DNA from: Acetobacteraceae bacterium
Lineage (GTDB): Bacteria > Pseudomonadota > Alphaproteobacteria > Acetobacterales > Acetobacteraceae
Direction: 5' to 3'
DNA: 8,387 bases
NCBI GenBank assembly: GCA_947478535.1
Contig: CANJXD010000234.1
Span: forward strand, 1-8,387
The notes under the pieces were generated by a model, which saw nothing but the letters and a program-made list of their open reading frames with translations, ran no database searches and was not told the DNA's origin. Shown piece by piece: positions 1 to 5,972 of the stretch. The position numbers and the translations under genes are program-made. Each line of letters begins with the position of its first letter. Position 1 is the first letter of the stretch.

Positions 1-885
1 GAAATGCCGCGCCAGCTTCACAGCCAGGTGGCGCCAGGTCGCGGGGTGGGTGCCGATAAAGCGCAGCGCCGCTTCCTGGGAGCCCTCGCCGGCCGGAAAA
101 CGACGGCCGAGCAGCGATTTCTCGCCGGGTTCATGGGCGTTGGGGCGCCAGGTGAAATCGAAGGGCTCGGCATCGGCGGAGACCGACCAGCCCGTCAGGA
201 TGCGGGAGAGTTCCTGCACATCGCCCTGGGTGTAGCCGCCGGCGGGGGACAGGGTGTGCAATTCCAGCACCTCCCGCGCCAGGTTTTCGTTCAGCCCGCG
301 ATTGCGGCCGCGCGCGGCGACGCTGTTCGGGCCGATCGAGACATGGTTGTCGAGATACATCAGCATCGCCGGATGGCGGGTGACGGCGACCAGCATATCG
401 GCGAAGCGGCCGGTGAGATGCGGCCGGATGGCATCGCGTTCCAGCGTGCCGACCAGCGGGGCGATGAGGTTGTTGCGCCGGCTGACGGTGAAGTGGTTCA
501 TCCAGAAATCAACCAGCCGTTCGCGGAACGGCTCCGCCGTCGTCAGGCGGCGGGTGGCCCAGCCCCGCGACTCGTCGCGCAGCAATTGCTGCAATTTGGC
601 GGTGTTCTCCAGCCCCTCACGCGCGGCGGCGGCGTCCTGGGCGGGGGGGGTGGAGGCACCCGGTTGGGGCGCGGCGCGCGCGGCCTCGGCCTGCCGCCGG
701 TCCCGGCGTTCCCGGGCGGCAGCGCTGCGCAGGCGCCCGGCCTCGACCGCGGTTGGGCCGGTGGGGGCAGGGGTGGTGGCGGAAAGCTGGGCGAGCAGCC
801 AGGCGCGAGGGTCCGCGGGCGGCGCTTCCCCAAGGCGAAGGCCGAAGCCGAAGCGGATGGCGGCGATGTGGCCCGGTGTGCTCAT
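1..885 (-). CDS. DUF1800 domain-containing protein, 3' end beyond the window
   Basis: An open frame of 295 codons begins at ATG 885 and reaches the left edge without a stop, so the C-terminal part is missing; family members are usually about 450-500 residues. The N-terminus (IRFGFGLRLGE, then DPRAWLLAQL) and the core motifs FRERLVDFWMNHFTVS (about residues 120-135), NENLAREVLELHTLSPAGGYTQ (199-220, quoted in part) and LSRILTGW (226-233) are typical of DUF1800. Residues about 36-90 form an Ala/Pro/Arg-rich linker whose codons include a run of eight C. The molecular function of the family is not established. DUF1800 genes are commonly followed by a DUF1501 gene, which would lie left of the window here (inference). 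No clear Shine-Dalgarno precedes the ATG. The family is confident; the exact start is moderately so. Confidence 0.9.
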   Translation of the reverse strand, partial: MSTPGHIAAIRFGFGLRLGEAPPADPRAWLLAQLSATTPAPTGPTAVEAGRLRSAAARERRDRRQAEAARAAPQPGASTPPAQDAAAAREGLENTAKLQQLLRDESRGWATRRLTTAEPFRERLVDFWMNHFTVSRRNNLIAPLVGTLERDAIRPHLTGRFADMLVAVTRHPAMLMYLDNHVSIGPNSVAARGRNRGLNENLAREVLELHTLSPAGGYTQGDVQELSRILTGWSVSADAEPFDFTWRPNAHEPGEKSLLGRRFPAGEGSQEAALRFIGTHPATWRHLAVKLARHF

Positions 886-987
886 GGGGGGATCGTATCA
901 CGCCGGCGGCCGGGCGGGAGCATCGTCGCGTGACAGAGGGTGACGCTGTGCAACAGACCTCCGATGCCTCCAGCGTGGCGGGTGTTC

Positions 988-1024
988 GCAGCTCCGCGAG
1001 GGGGTGGGTGCAGCCCCGCGGGGG
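988..1024. repeat. Pair of 15-bp direct repeats upstream of fusA
   Basis: The copies are GCAGCTCCGCGAGGG (988-1002) and GCAGCCCCGCGGGGG (1010-1024), which differ at two positions. Their start points are 22 bp apart, close to two helical turns, so a dimeric regulator could bind both on the same DNA face (inference). In DNA this GC-rich, chance similarity is possible. Confidence 0.4.
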
Positions 1025-1051
1025 CGAAGCCCTCAGCAAGCTTGCAAAACC

Positions 1052-1076
1052 CGGCGGGAGAGGGCATGTCCCGCCG
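1052..1076 (+). promoter_or_regulatory. Stem-loop in the fusA leader
   Basis: CGGCGGGA (1052-1059) pairs perfectly with TCCCGCCG (1069-1076) around a 9-nt loop. It is not followed by a T-run, so it does not look like an intrinsic terminator. If transcription starts upstream of it, it would lie in the 5' untranslated leader of EF-G. A role is not shown by the sequence. Confidence 0.35.
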
Positions 1077-1151
1077 CGCAAATGGCTTGATCTGGATAAC
1101 GGCGCGGGCGGCACGGGGACTTTCCCCGCTGTCGGGCCCGCTTTCGCGTAT

Positions 1152-1156
1152 GGAGG
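1152..1156 (+). promoter_or_regulatory. Ribosome binding site that sets the fusA start at GTG 1162
   Basis: GGAGG at 1152-1156 lies 5 nt before a GTG at 1162-1164. The competing in-frame ATG at 1150 has no purine-rich motif upstream, and choosing it would place this Shine-Dalgarno inside the gene. Starting at GTG gives the N-terminus [14 protein letters not shown], matching the usual EF-G opening (M-A-x-T-x-x-x-x-x-RN-G-I). Confidence 0.75.
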
Positions 1157-1161
1157 CCCTC

Positions 1162-3243
1162 GTGGCGCACACCCCGCTCGACAAGATCCGCAACATCGGC
1201 ATCACCGCGCATATCGATGCCGGCAAGACGACGACGACCGAGCGGATTCTCTACTACACCGGCAAGTCCCACCGTATCGGTGAAGTCCACGACGGCAACA
1301 CCACCACCGACTACATGGAGCAGGAACGCGAGCGGGGGATCACCATCACCTCCGCCGCCGTGACGGCCGTGTGGAAGGATTACCGCATCAACGTCATCGA
1401 CACCCCCGGCCACATCGACTTCAACATCGAAGTCAACCGGTCGCTGCGCGTGCTCGACGGCGCCGTGTTCATCATCGAGGGCGTGGCCGGCGTGCAGCCG
1501 CAGTCCGAGACGAACTGGCGCCTGGCGGACCGCTACAACGTCCCGCGCATCATCTTCATCAACAAGCTGGATCGTACCGGCGCCGACTTCTACCGCGCGG
1601 CGGCGACGCTGACGGAAAAGCTCGGCATCAACTGGGTGACGCTGCAGCTCCCGATCGGCATCGAGGACACCTTCAAGGGTGTCGTCGATCTCGTGGAGAT
1701 GAAGGCGATCATCTGGAAGGGCGACGAACTCGGCGCGCTGTACGAGGATGCGCCGATCCCCGACGACCTGATGGAACTGGCCGCCGAATATCGCCAGAAG
1801 ATGATCGACATCTGCGTCGGCATCGATGAGACGGCGATGGAGGAATACTTCGACAAGGGCGATGTCTCTGTCGAGACGCTGAAGCGCTGCATCAAGAAGG
1901 GCACGATCTCCGGCGAGTTCCGCCCGGTGCTGTGCGGCACGGCGTTCAAGAACAAGGGCGTGCAGCCGCTGCTCGATGCCGTGGTCGACTACCTGCCGTC
2001 CCCGATCGACGTCCCGGGCATCAAGGTCGCCCCGGATGAAGGCTTCGACGAGACGCAGGAACGCCGCCACATCCCGGCCGATCCGAACGCGCCCTTCGCC
2101 GGCCTGGCGTTCAAGATCATCAACGACAAGTACGGCAACCTGACCTTCGTCCGCGTCTATCGCGGCACGTTGAAGCAGGGCGACATGATCATGAACACGA
2201 CCAAGGATTCGCGCGAGCGGATCGGTCGCATGTTCCAGATGCACGCCGACAAGCGCGAAGAAATCAAGGAAGTCTCGGCCGGCGACATCGCCGCCTTCGT
2301 CGGGCTGAAGGACACCGGCACCGGCGACACGCTGGCGTCGAACGACGACCCCGTGATCCTGGAGCGCATGGCCTTCCCGGTCCCCGTCATCGACATCTCC
2401 GTCGAGCCGAAGACCAAGGATGCCGTGGAGAAGATGACGCTCGGCCTGCAGAAGCTGGCCGGCGAAGACCCCTCCCTGCGCGTCAAGACCGACCAGGAAA
2501 GCGGCCAGACCATCCTGTCCGGGATGGGCGAACTGCACCTCGAGATCATCGTCGATCGCCTGCGCCGCGAATACAATGTGGAGTGCAACATCGGCGCTCC
2601 GCAGGTCGCGTATCGCGAGACGATCACCAAGGCGCATACCGAGACCTATACCCACAAGAAGCAGTCGGGTGGCTCGGGCCAGTACGCCGAAGTGAAGATC
2701 ACCTTCGAGCCGAAGGAGCGGAACGAGGGCATCGAGTTCGTCAACGGCGTCGTTGGCGGCTCGGTTCCCCGCGAATACATCCCGGCGGTCGAAAAGGGCA
2801 TCAAGGTGCAGGCCGATACCGGCGTGCTCTCCGGCTTCCCGACGGTGGACTTCAAGTACACGCTGATCGACGGCAAGTACCATGACGTCGACTCGAGCGC
2901 GCTGGCGTTCGAAATCGCCGCCAAGGCCTGCTTCCGCGAAGGCATGAAGAAGGCCACCCCGGTCATCCTCGAGCCGATCATGGACGTGGAAGTGACCACG
3001 CCGCAGGACCACGTCGGCGATGTCGTCGGCGACCTGAACCGCCGCCGCGGCGTCATCCAGAGCCAGGACATGGCCGGCACCTCCGTCATCGTGCGCGCGC
3101 ATGTGCCGCTGAAGGAAATGTTCGGCTACATCTCGAACCTCCGTGGCATGACCAAGGGCCGCGCGAGCTTCTCGATGCAGTTCCACCACTACGATCCGGT
3201 GCCGCGCAACGTGGCCGACGAGATCATGAAGAAGTCCGCCTAG
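1162..3243 (+). CDS. fusA: Translation elongation factor G (EF-G)
   Basis: EF-G is the cytosolic GTPase that drives tRNA-mRNA translocation on the ribosome and, with RRF, ribosome recycling. The 693-residue product is complete (E. coli EF-G has 704). Numbered from the GTG start: P-loop AHIDAGKT (16-23), switch I with RGITI (58-62), DTPGH with catalytic His84 (80-84), NKLD (134-137) and the G5-like CGTAF (258-262). Domain II follows, then domain III with [13 protein letters not shown] (454-466), domain IV with GGSGQYAEV (503-511) and YHDVDSS (573-579), and domain V with GDLNRRRG (623-630) and [13 protein letters not shown] (660-672). No str-operon genes (rpsL, rpsG, tuf) adjoin it. Several positions are atypical, such as [10 protein letters not shown] where GHVDFTIEVE is usual, and LSG..GHHY-type domain V residues read QFHHYDPVP. 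It may therefore be a second, diverged EF-G copy (inference). Codons are strongly biased (TTC, AAG, nearly all AAC), which suggests high expression. Initiation at ATG 1150 or 940 is less likely. Confidence 0.96.
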   Translation: MAHTPLDKIRNIGITAHIDAGKTTTTERILYYTGKSHRIGEVHDGNTTTDYMEQERERGITITSAAVTAVWKDYRINVIDTPGHIDFNIEVNRSLRVLDGAVFIIEGVAGVQPQSETNWRLADRYNVPRIIFINKLDRTGADFYRAAATLTEKLGINWVTLQLPIGIEDTFKGVVDLVEMKAIIWKGDELGALYEDAPIPDDLMELAAEYRQKMIDICVGIDETAMEEYFDKGDVSVETLKRCIKKGTISGEFRPVLCGTAFKNKGVQPLLDAVVDYLPSPIDVPGIKVAPDEGFDETQERRHIPADPNAPFAGLAFKIINDKYGNLTFVRVYRGTLKQGDMIMNTTKDSRERIGRMFQMHADKREEIKEVSAGDIAAFVGLKDTGTGDTLASNDDPVILERMAFPVPVIDISVEPKTKDAVEKMTLGLQKLAGEDPSLRVKTDQESGQTILSGMGELHLEIIVDRLRREYNVECNIGAPQVAYRETITKAHTETYTHKKQSGGSGQYAEVKITFEPKERNEGIEFVNGVVGGSVPREYIPAVEKGIKVQADTGVLSGFPTVDFKYTLIDGKYHDVDSSALAFEIAAKACFREGMKKATPVILEPIMDVEVTTPQDHVGDVVGDLNRRRGVIQSQDMAGTSVIVRAHVPLKEMFGYISNLRGMTKGRASFSMQFHHYDPVPRNVADEIMKKSA

Positions 3244-3266
3244 TCCTCTCGGGACTGGCTGGCAGG

Positions 3267-3297
3267 AACGGCGCGGGGGGCAACCTCCGCGCCGTTT
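3267..3297 (+). terminator. Intrinsic-type terminator after fusA
   Basis: AACGGCGCGG (3267-3276) pairs perfectly with CCGCGCCGTT (3287-3296). The stem extends inward by one G-U and two G-C pairs to a GCAA tetraloop (3280-3283). The hairpin lies 23 nt after the EF-G stop and ends in TTT, which is a short T-run, as is common in high-GC genomes. A small 5-bp hairpin (AGTCC 3242-3246 with GGACT 3252-3256) overlaps the stop codon just upstream. Confidence 0.75.
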
Positions 3298-3363
3298 CGC
3301 GTTCCGGGGGATTGCTCCGAGGCGCTCCGCCGCGCCATGCTGAGGGCAGGGAGGGACCGGATC

Positions 3364-3609
3364 ATGCGCATGCTGATGGCGGCCGTGGCGGCCGTGCTTG
3401 TCCTCGCACCCGGGGCGGCGCGAGCGGATTACTGGGTCTATTGCGACCGCGGGAAGATCGCGGTGGATGGGCGGGACCCCGAGCAGATGCGGATCGCGCG
3501 CGGGACGTCCTTCTGCCCGATGGGACCGAAATTCGGCTTCCGGATGGATGCGATGGGCTTCGCCCAGCGGAATTTCGGCGGCGAAGGGCGCAGCTGTTCC
3601 TGCCGGTAG
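3364..3609 (+). CDS. Small secreted four-cysteine protein, function unknown
   Basis: The 81-residue product starts at ATG 3364, preceded by GGGAGGG (3349-3355) at good spacing. An in-frame ATG at 3337 would add nine charged residues ahead of the signal peptide and lacks this site. Residues 1-21 (MRMLMAAVAAVLVLAPGAARA) form a clear Sec signal peptide with a predicted cut before DYWVYC. The mature part of about 60 residues has four cysteines (27, 51, 78, 80), enough for two disulfides in the periplasm or outside the cell, and ends in CSCR. I do not recognise the family. Codon use matches real genes of the window, which supports coding. It is probably transcribed on its own: the EF-G terminator lies upstream, and the MaoC gene converges on it with a 4-nt gap. 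Confidence 0.7.
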   Translation: MRMLMAAVAAVLVLAPGAARADYWVYCDRGKIAVDGRDPEQMRIARGTSFCPMGPKFGFRMDAMGFAQRNFGGEGRSCSCR

Positions 3610-3619
3610 CCTGCTACCG
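3604..3619. terminator. Inverted repeat carrying both convergent stop codons
   Basis: CGGTAG (3604-3609) and CTACCG (3614-3619) form a 6-bp stem with a CCTG loop. Each arm contains the TAG stop of one of the two converging genes, the small secreted protein and MaoC. TTT follows on the plus strand. It could act as a weak bidirectional terminator, but the stem is short and the T-run poor. Confidence 0.35.
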
Positions 3620-4057
3620 TTTCATGAAATGCGTGCAGAGCACGTCGAGCACGACCGTCCCGTCCGCCACCTTGGTGACGAGGTAGCGCAGCTTCGCGAT
3701 GCCCATCTCCGGCTTGGAGCGGGAGGGGCGGACTTCCTCGACGCGCAGCAGGAAGCGCACAGCCTCATCCGGTGCCAGGGGCGCGGGCCAGGCGATCTGC
3801 ATGGCGTTGCCGGCGAGGTTGATGTCCGTGATCAGCCCGCAGCGGACGAGGTGGCCGACGGTGGCGGACAGCGTGTGCAGGCCGGAGGCGACGAGGCCAC
3901 CGAAGATGGACCCCTTCGCCGCTTCGGCGTCGAGGTGGAAGTATTGCGGGTCGAACCGTCCGGCGAAGGCCAGCACTTCCTCCCGCGGCAGGGAGAAGGT
4001 GCCGAGGTCGAATTCCTGGCCGGGGGAGAGATCATCGAGCGAGCGGAGCGGGGTCAT
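3614..4057 (-). CDS. MaoC-like dehydratase (hot-dog fold)
   Basis: A complete protein of 147 residues, about the usual size for a single-domain MaoC/(R)-specific enoyl-CoA hydratase. The hydratase-type signature is visible: FAGRFDPQYFHLD (31-43), with Asp36 and His41 at the positions of the catalytic Asp/His pair, followed by AAKGSIFGGLVASGLHT (46-62). Such enzymes hydrate trans-2-enoyl-CoA thioesters or dehydrate 3-hydroxyacyl-CoA; the substrate here cannot be told. The start at ATG 4057 gives a normal N-terminus, but no strong Shine-Dalgarno precedes it. The methyltransferase gene on the same strand ends 32 nt upstream (or only about 10 nt, if that gene's alternative 3' frame is the real one), so the two are probably co-transcribed and perhaps translationally coupled. 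Confidence 0.88.
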   Translation of the reverse strand: MTPLRSLDDLSPGQEFDLGTFSLPREEVLAFAGRFDPQYFHLDAEAAKGSIFGGLVASGLHTLSATVGHLVRCGLITDINLAGNAMQIAWPAPLAPDEAVRFLLRVEEVRPSRSKPEMGIAKLRYLVTKVADGTVVLDVLCTHFMKR

Positions 4058-4089
4058 GCGCGCCAGGTTAGCGCAGGATGGACCCGGGT

Positions 4090-4863
4090 TTAACCGACGC
4101 GCGGCGGTTTCTCGCGGCGCCCAGGTTGGGGGCGTCCAGGTTGGGGGCGATCAGGTCGGGGGTGCTCAGGCTGGGCGCGGACCGGGCGCGGCAGGCTGGG
4201 GCCGGGCTCCAGGGCATGGGTCGCCAGGCTGCGGCGCATGCCTTGGGGGCGACGTTCGAAGACGACGATGCTGTCATAGATGCAGATGGATTGCGTCGCC
4301 GCGGTGAAGGGCGTGATGGGCAGCGCGCCCTGGGTATGGCTGGCGTTCAGATCGTCGATCCGGTCCTTCACATACTCCATGAAGCTCTCGGCCACGCGCA
4401 CGCCGCCGCCGTAGTTCGGCCAGTAACAGCTGTGCAGATCCTCCAGCATGTAGAGCCCATCCGGCTTCACGCGGTGGTAGAGCAGTTCGAAGGTGCGGCG
4501 CAGGTGGTCCATGCGGTGGCTGCCATCGTCGAGGACGATGTCGATCTCGGGATAGGCGGCGAGGATGCGCTCGATCACGCCAGGGTCGTCCTGGCTGCCG
4601 ATGAAGACCTCGATCCCCTCCGCCTCATGGCGCTTGCAGTCGGGGTTGATATCGAGGCCGACGATGCGGGCGCCCGGGCCGAGATAGGCCTTCCACATAC
4701 CGAGCGAGCCGCCCTTGCTGACCCCGATTTCCAGCATCACCGGGGCGCGGCCGCGGAAGCGGTCGAGGTGGTCCTCATAGATGTCGAAATAGTGCAGCCA
4801 TTTGTGGATGACCTTGCCGCCATGGGCGAGGAAGTAGCGGTGGAGAAAGCCGCTGTCGTTCAT
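4090..4863 (-). CDS. Class I SAM-dependent methyltransferase, possible frameshifted C-terminus
   Basis: Starting at ATG 4863 gives 257 residues beginning MNDSGFLHRY. An ATG 60 nt upstream would add 20 residues with no family features. Motifs from the chosen start: SAM-binding MLEIGVSKGGSLGMW (43-57), acidic Asp71 in GLDINPDCKRHE (69-80), DIVLDDGSH (108-116) and YMLEDLHSCYW (138-148). The layout resembles sugar/macrolide O-methyltransferases of the MycE/TylE type, in which DDG and ED residues bind a metal (known for that group, inferred here). The substrate is unknown. The conserved core ends near SIVVFERR (about 198-205). The remaining tail is Pro/Arg-rich, with (Q/R)PxxP repeats encoded by a 15-bp tandem repeat whose codons lose the GC3 bias seen elsewhere. 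A frame one base over keeps that bias and stops at 4068, so the true C-terminus is uncertain. Confidence 0.87.
   Translation of the reverse strand: MNDSGFLHRYFLAHGGKVIHKWLHYFDIYEDHLDRFRGRAPVMLEIGVSKGGSLGMWKAYLGPGARIVGLDINPDCKRHEAEGIEVFIGSQDDPGVIERILAAYPEIDIVLDDGSHRMDHLRRTFELLYHRVKPDGLYMLEDLHSCYWPNYGGGVRVAESFMEYVKDRIDDLNASHTQGALPITPFTAATQSICIYDSIVVFERRPQGMRRSLATHALEPGPSLPRPVRAQPEHPRPDRPQPGRPQPGRREKPPRVG
4121..4180. repeat. Four tandem 15-bp repeats at the methyltransferase 3' end
   Basis: Units are CCAGGTTGGGGGCGT (4121-4135), CCAGGTTGGGGGCGA (4136-4150), TCAGGTCGGGGGTGC (4151-4165) and TCAGGCTGGGCGCGG (4166-4180). The first two differ by a single base and the others are progressively decayed; a partial similar unit follows near 4192. 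The period is a multiple of three, so copy-number change would keep the reading frame. On the minus strand it encodes pentads, (Q/R)PxxP in the methyltransferase frame or (N/D)LxAP in the neighbouring frame. Confidence 0.85.
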
Positions 4864-4894
4864 CGGTGCCGTGTTCCTGCATGGTGCGCGGAAA

Positions 4895-4945
4895 GTGAGG
4901 CAAGCCAGCGCCACCCGCAACATTCCCCCGCTGGACGCCCCTCAC
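4895..4945. promoter_or_regulatory. Two-part inverted repeat in the divergent methyltransferase/Bug region
   Basis: GTGAGG (4895-4900) plus CCAGCG (4905-4910) are mirrored by CGCTGG (4929-4934) plus CCTCAC (4940-4945), separated by an 18-nt centre. All 12 symmetric positions match. Its position between two divergent starts (4863 minus, 4989 plus) fits an operator for a dimeric regulator or an RNA structure in either leader. No T-run follows, so a terminator is unlikely. The function is inferred from position only. Confidence 0.45.
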
Positions 4946-4988
4946 TCGCGGTCCTAGCCTTTCCGCAACGGGGGCTGGAGGAACGGCG

Positions 4989-5972
4989 ATGCGGCGGCGC
5001 GATTTCGTGACAGTGGCGTTGACCGGGGCGGCTGGCGTGCTGGCGGCGCCGGCGGTGCAAGCCCAGGGGACGGGCCAGGGCAGTTGGCCCTCACGCCCGG
5101 TGCGGCTGCTGGTGCCCTTCATCCCGGGCAGTGCGCCGGATGTCAGCGCCCGGCAGATCGCGGAGAAGATCGGCCCCGCGCTCGGCCAGGCTGTCGTGGT
5201 GGAAAACCGGGGTGGGGCGGGTGGCAATATCGGCTTCGAGGCGGCGGCGCGATCGGCGGCGGACGGCTATACCCTGATGCTCGGCACGAATTCGCTGCTG
5301 ATCAACCCGGCGCTGACGCGGCGCACGCTGGCCTTCGATGCGATGCGCGACTTCATCGGCATCAACATCGTCTTCGCCCTGCCGCATCTGCTGATCGTCC
5401 CGCCCAATGGCCCCGATTCCGCGCAGGCGTTGCTGGTATCCCTCCGGGCGCGGCCGGACCAGAACTATGCCTCTGGAGGCAATGGGTCCGGCGCGCATCT
5501 CGCGGCCGAGATGTTCAAGGCGAAGGCCGGCGTGCAGGCCGTGCATGTGCCCTTCCGGGGCGCGCCGGACATCGTCAACAACGTGATGAGCGGGCAGGTG
5601 CAGTTCGGCTTCCCCACCCTGTCGACCGCGACGGAGCTGGTGAAGTCCGGGCGGCTGAAGGCGCTGGCCGTGACCTCCATTGCGCGGAACCATGCGCTGC
5701 CGGATGTGCCGCCGCTGGGCGATGCCGTGCCGGGCTTCGACCTGACCAGCTGGTTCGGGCTGTTCGCCCCCACCGGCACGCCGCCCGAGGTGGTGCGGCG
5801 CGTCGATGCCGCCGTGCGGGCGGCGCTGGCGGATACGGCTTGGCTCGCCCGGGTCACGGCCGATGGCACGGCGGGGGTCGGCATGGGGCCGGATGCGATG
5901 CCGGAGTTTCTCCGCACCGAGGCGGCGAAGTGGGGGGAGGCGGTGCGCCTCAGCGGGGCGCAAGTGGACTGA
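4989..5972 (+). CDS. Bug/TctC-family periplasmic solute-binding protein
   Basis: The complete protein has 327 residues, typical for extracytoplasmic binding receptors associated with tripartite tricarboxylate transporters. ATG 4989 is preceded by GGAGGA (4977-4982) at ideal spacing. The N-terminus has a twin-arginine-like motif (RRRDF, 2-6), a hydrophobic stretch and a likely cut after AVQA (22-25), so export may be by Tat. Family signatures are RPVRLLVPFIPGSAPDVSAR (36-55), VVVENRGGAGGNIG (69-82) and ADGYTLMLGT (91-100). These proteins bind small carboxylates or related ligands; the ligand here is unknown. No tctA or tctB membrane genes adjoin it, and many bacteria of this kind carry numerous orphan Bug genes. 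Its last 23 nt overlap the 3' end of the convergent nfeD gene. Confidence 0.93.
   Translation: MRRRDFVTVALTGAAGVLAAPAVQAQGTGQGSWPSRPVRLLVPFIPGSAPDVSARQIAEKIGPALGQAVVVENRGGAGGNIGFEAAARSAADGYTLMLGTNSLLINPALTRRTLAFDAMRDFIGINIVFALPHLLIVPPNGPDSAQALLVSLRARPDQNYASGGNGSGAHLAAEMFKAKAGVQAVHVPFRGAPDIVNNVMSGQVQFGFPTLSTATELVKSGRLKALAVTSIARNHALPDVPPLGDAVPGFDLTSWFGLFAPTGTPPEVVRRVDAAVRAALADTAWLARVTADGTAGVGMGPDAMPEFLRTEAAKWGEAVRLSGAQVD

Larger units (their letters stand above)
886..1161. other. Divergent intergenic region with repeats and hairpins
   Basis: This 276-bp stretch separates the DUF1800 start (minus strand) from the EF-G start (plus strand) and should carry both promoters, although I could not pick convincing -35/-10 boxes. 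It contains two near-identical 15-bp direct repeats (988-1002 and 1010-1024) 22 bp apart, a perfect 10-bp palindrome GCAAGCTTGC (1036-1045), an 8-bp stem-loop (1052-1059 with 1069-1076), and a compound hairpin just ahead of the EF-G start (1104-1141). The plus-strand EF-G frame stays open upstream to an ATG at 940. That extension has no EF-G-like residues, so I treat it as leader. Confidence 0.6.

Noticed and set aside
4..933. 309-codon plus-strand open frame over the DUF1800 gene
   Set aside because: It is Gly/Arg-rich with no family features, and the minus strand encodes clear DUF1800 motifs over the same interval.
1109..1127. Sigma-54-like promoter (GGCAC followed by CTTTCC)
   Set aside because: The downstream half lacks the required TGC core and the sequence is part of a GC-rich hairpin.
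940..1161. N-terminal 70-74 residue extension of EF-G from ATG 940
   Set aside because: The extra residues are Arg/Pro/Gly-rich with no EF-G homology, and the ribosome binding site next to GTG 1162 restores the normal EF-G N-terminus.
1033..3189. 718-codon open frame antisense to fusA
   Set aside because: It is the mirror of a high-GC gene with biased codons; the product is rich in Asp, His, Val and Arg with no recognisable domain, while the plus strand encodes an unmistakable EF-G.
4068..4180. Pentapeptide-repeat protein in the alternative frame
   Set aside because: Only about four (N/D)LxAP-like pentads are present, too few for a repeat fold and without an independent start; it is better explained as a methyltransferase tail.
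4864..4923. Upstream ATG 4923 as the methyltransferase start
   Set aside because: The 20 added residues have no conserved features and overlap the inverted repeat; MNDSGFLHRY at 4863 is a better N-terminus.
4078..5010. 310-codon plus-strand open frame opposite the methyltransferase
   Set aside because: It is antisense to a methyltransferase with intact SAM-binding motifs, and its own translation shows no family motifs.
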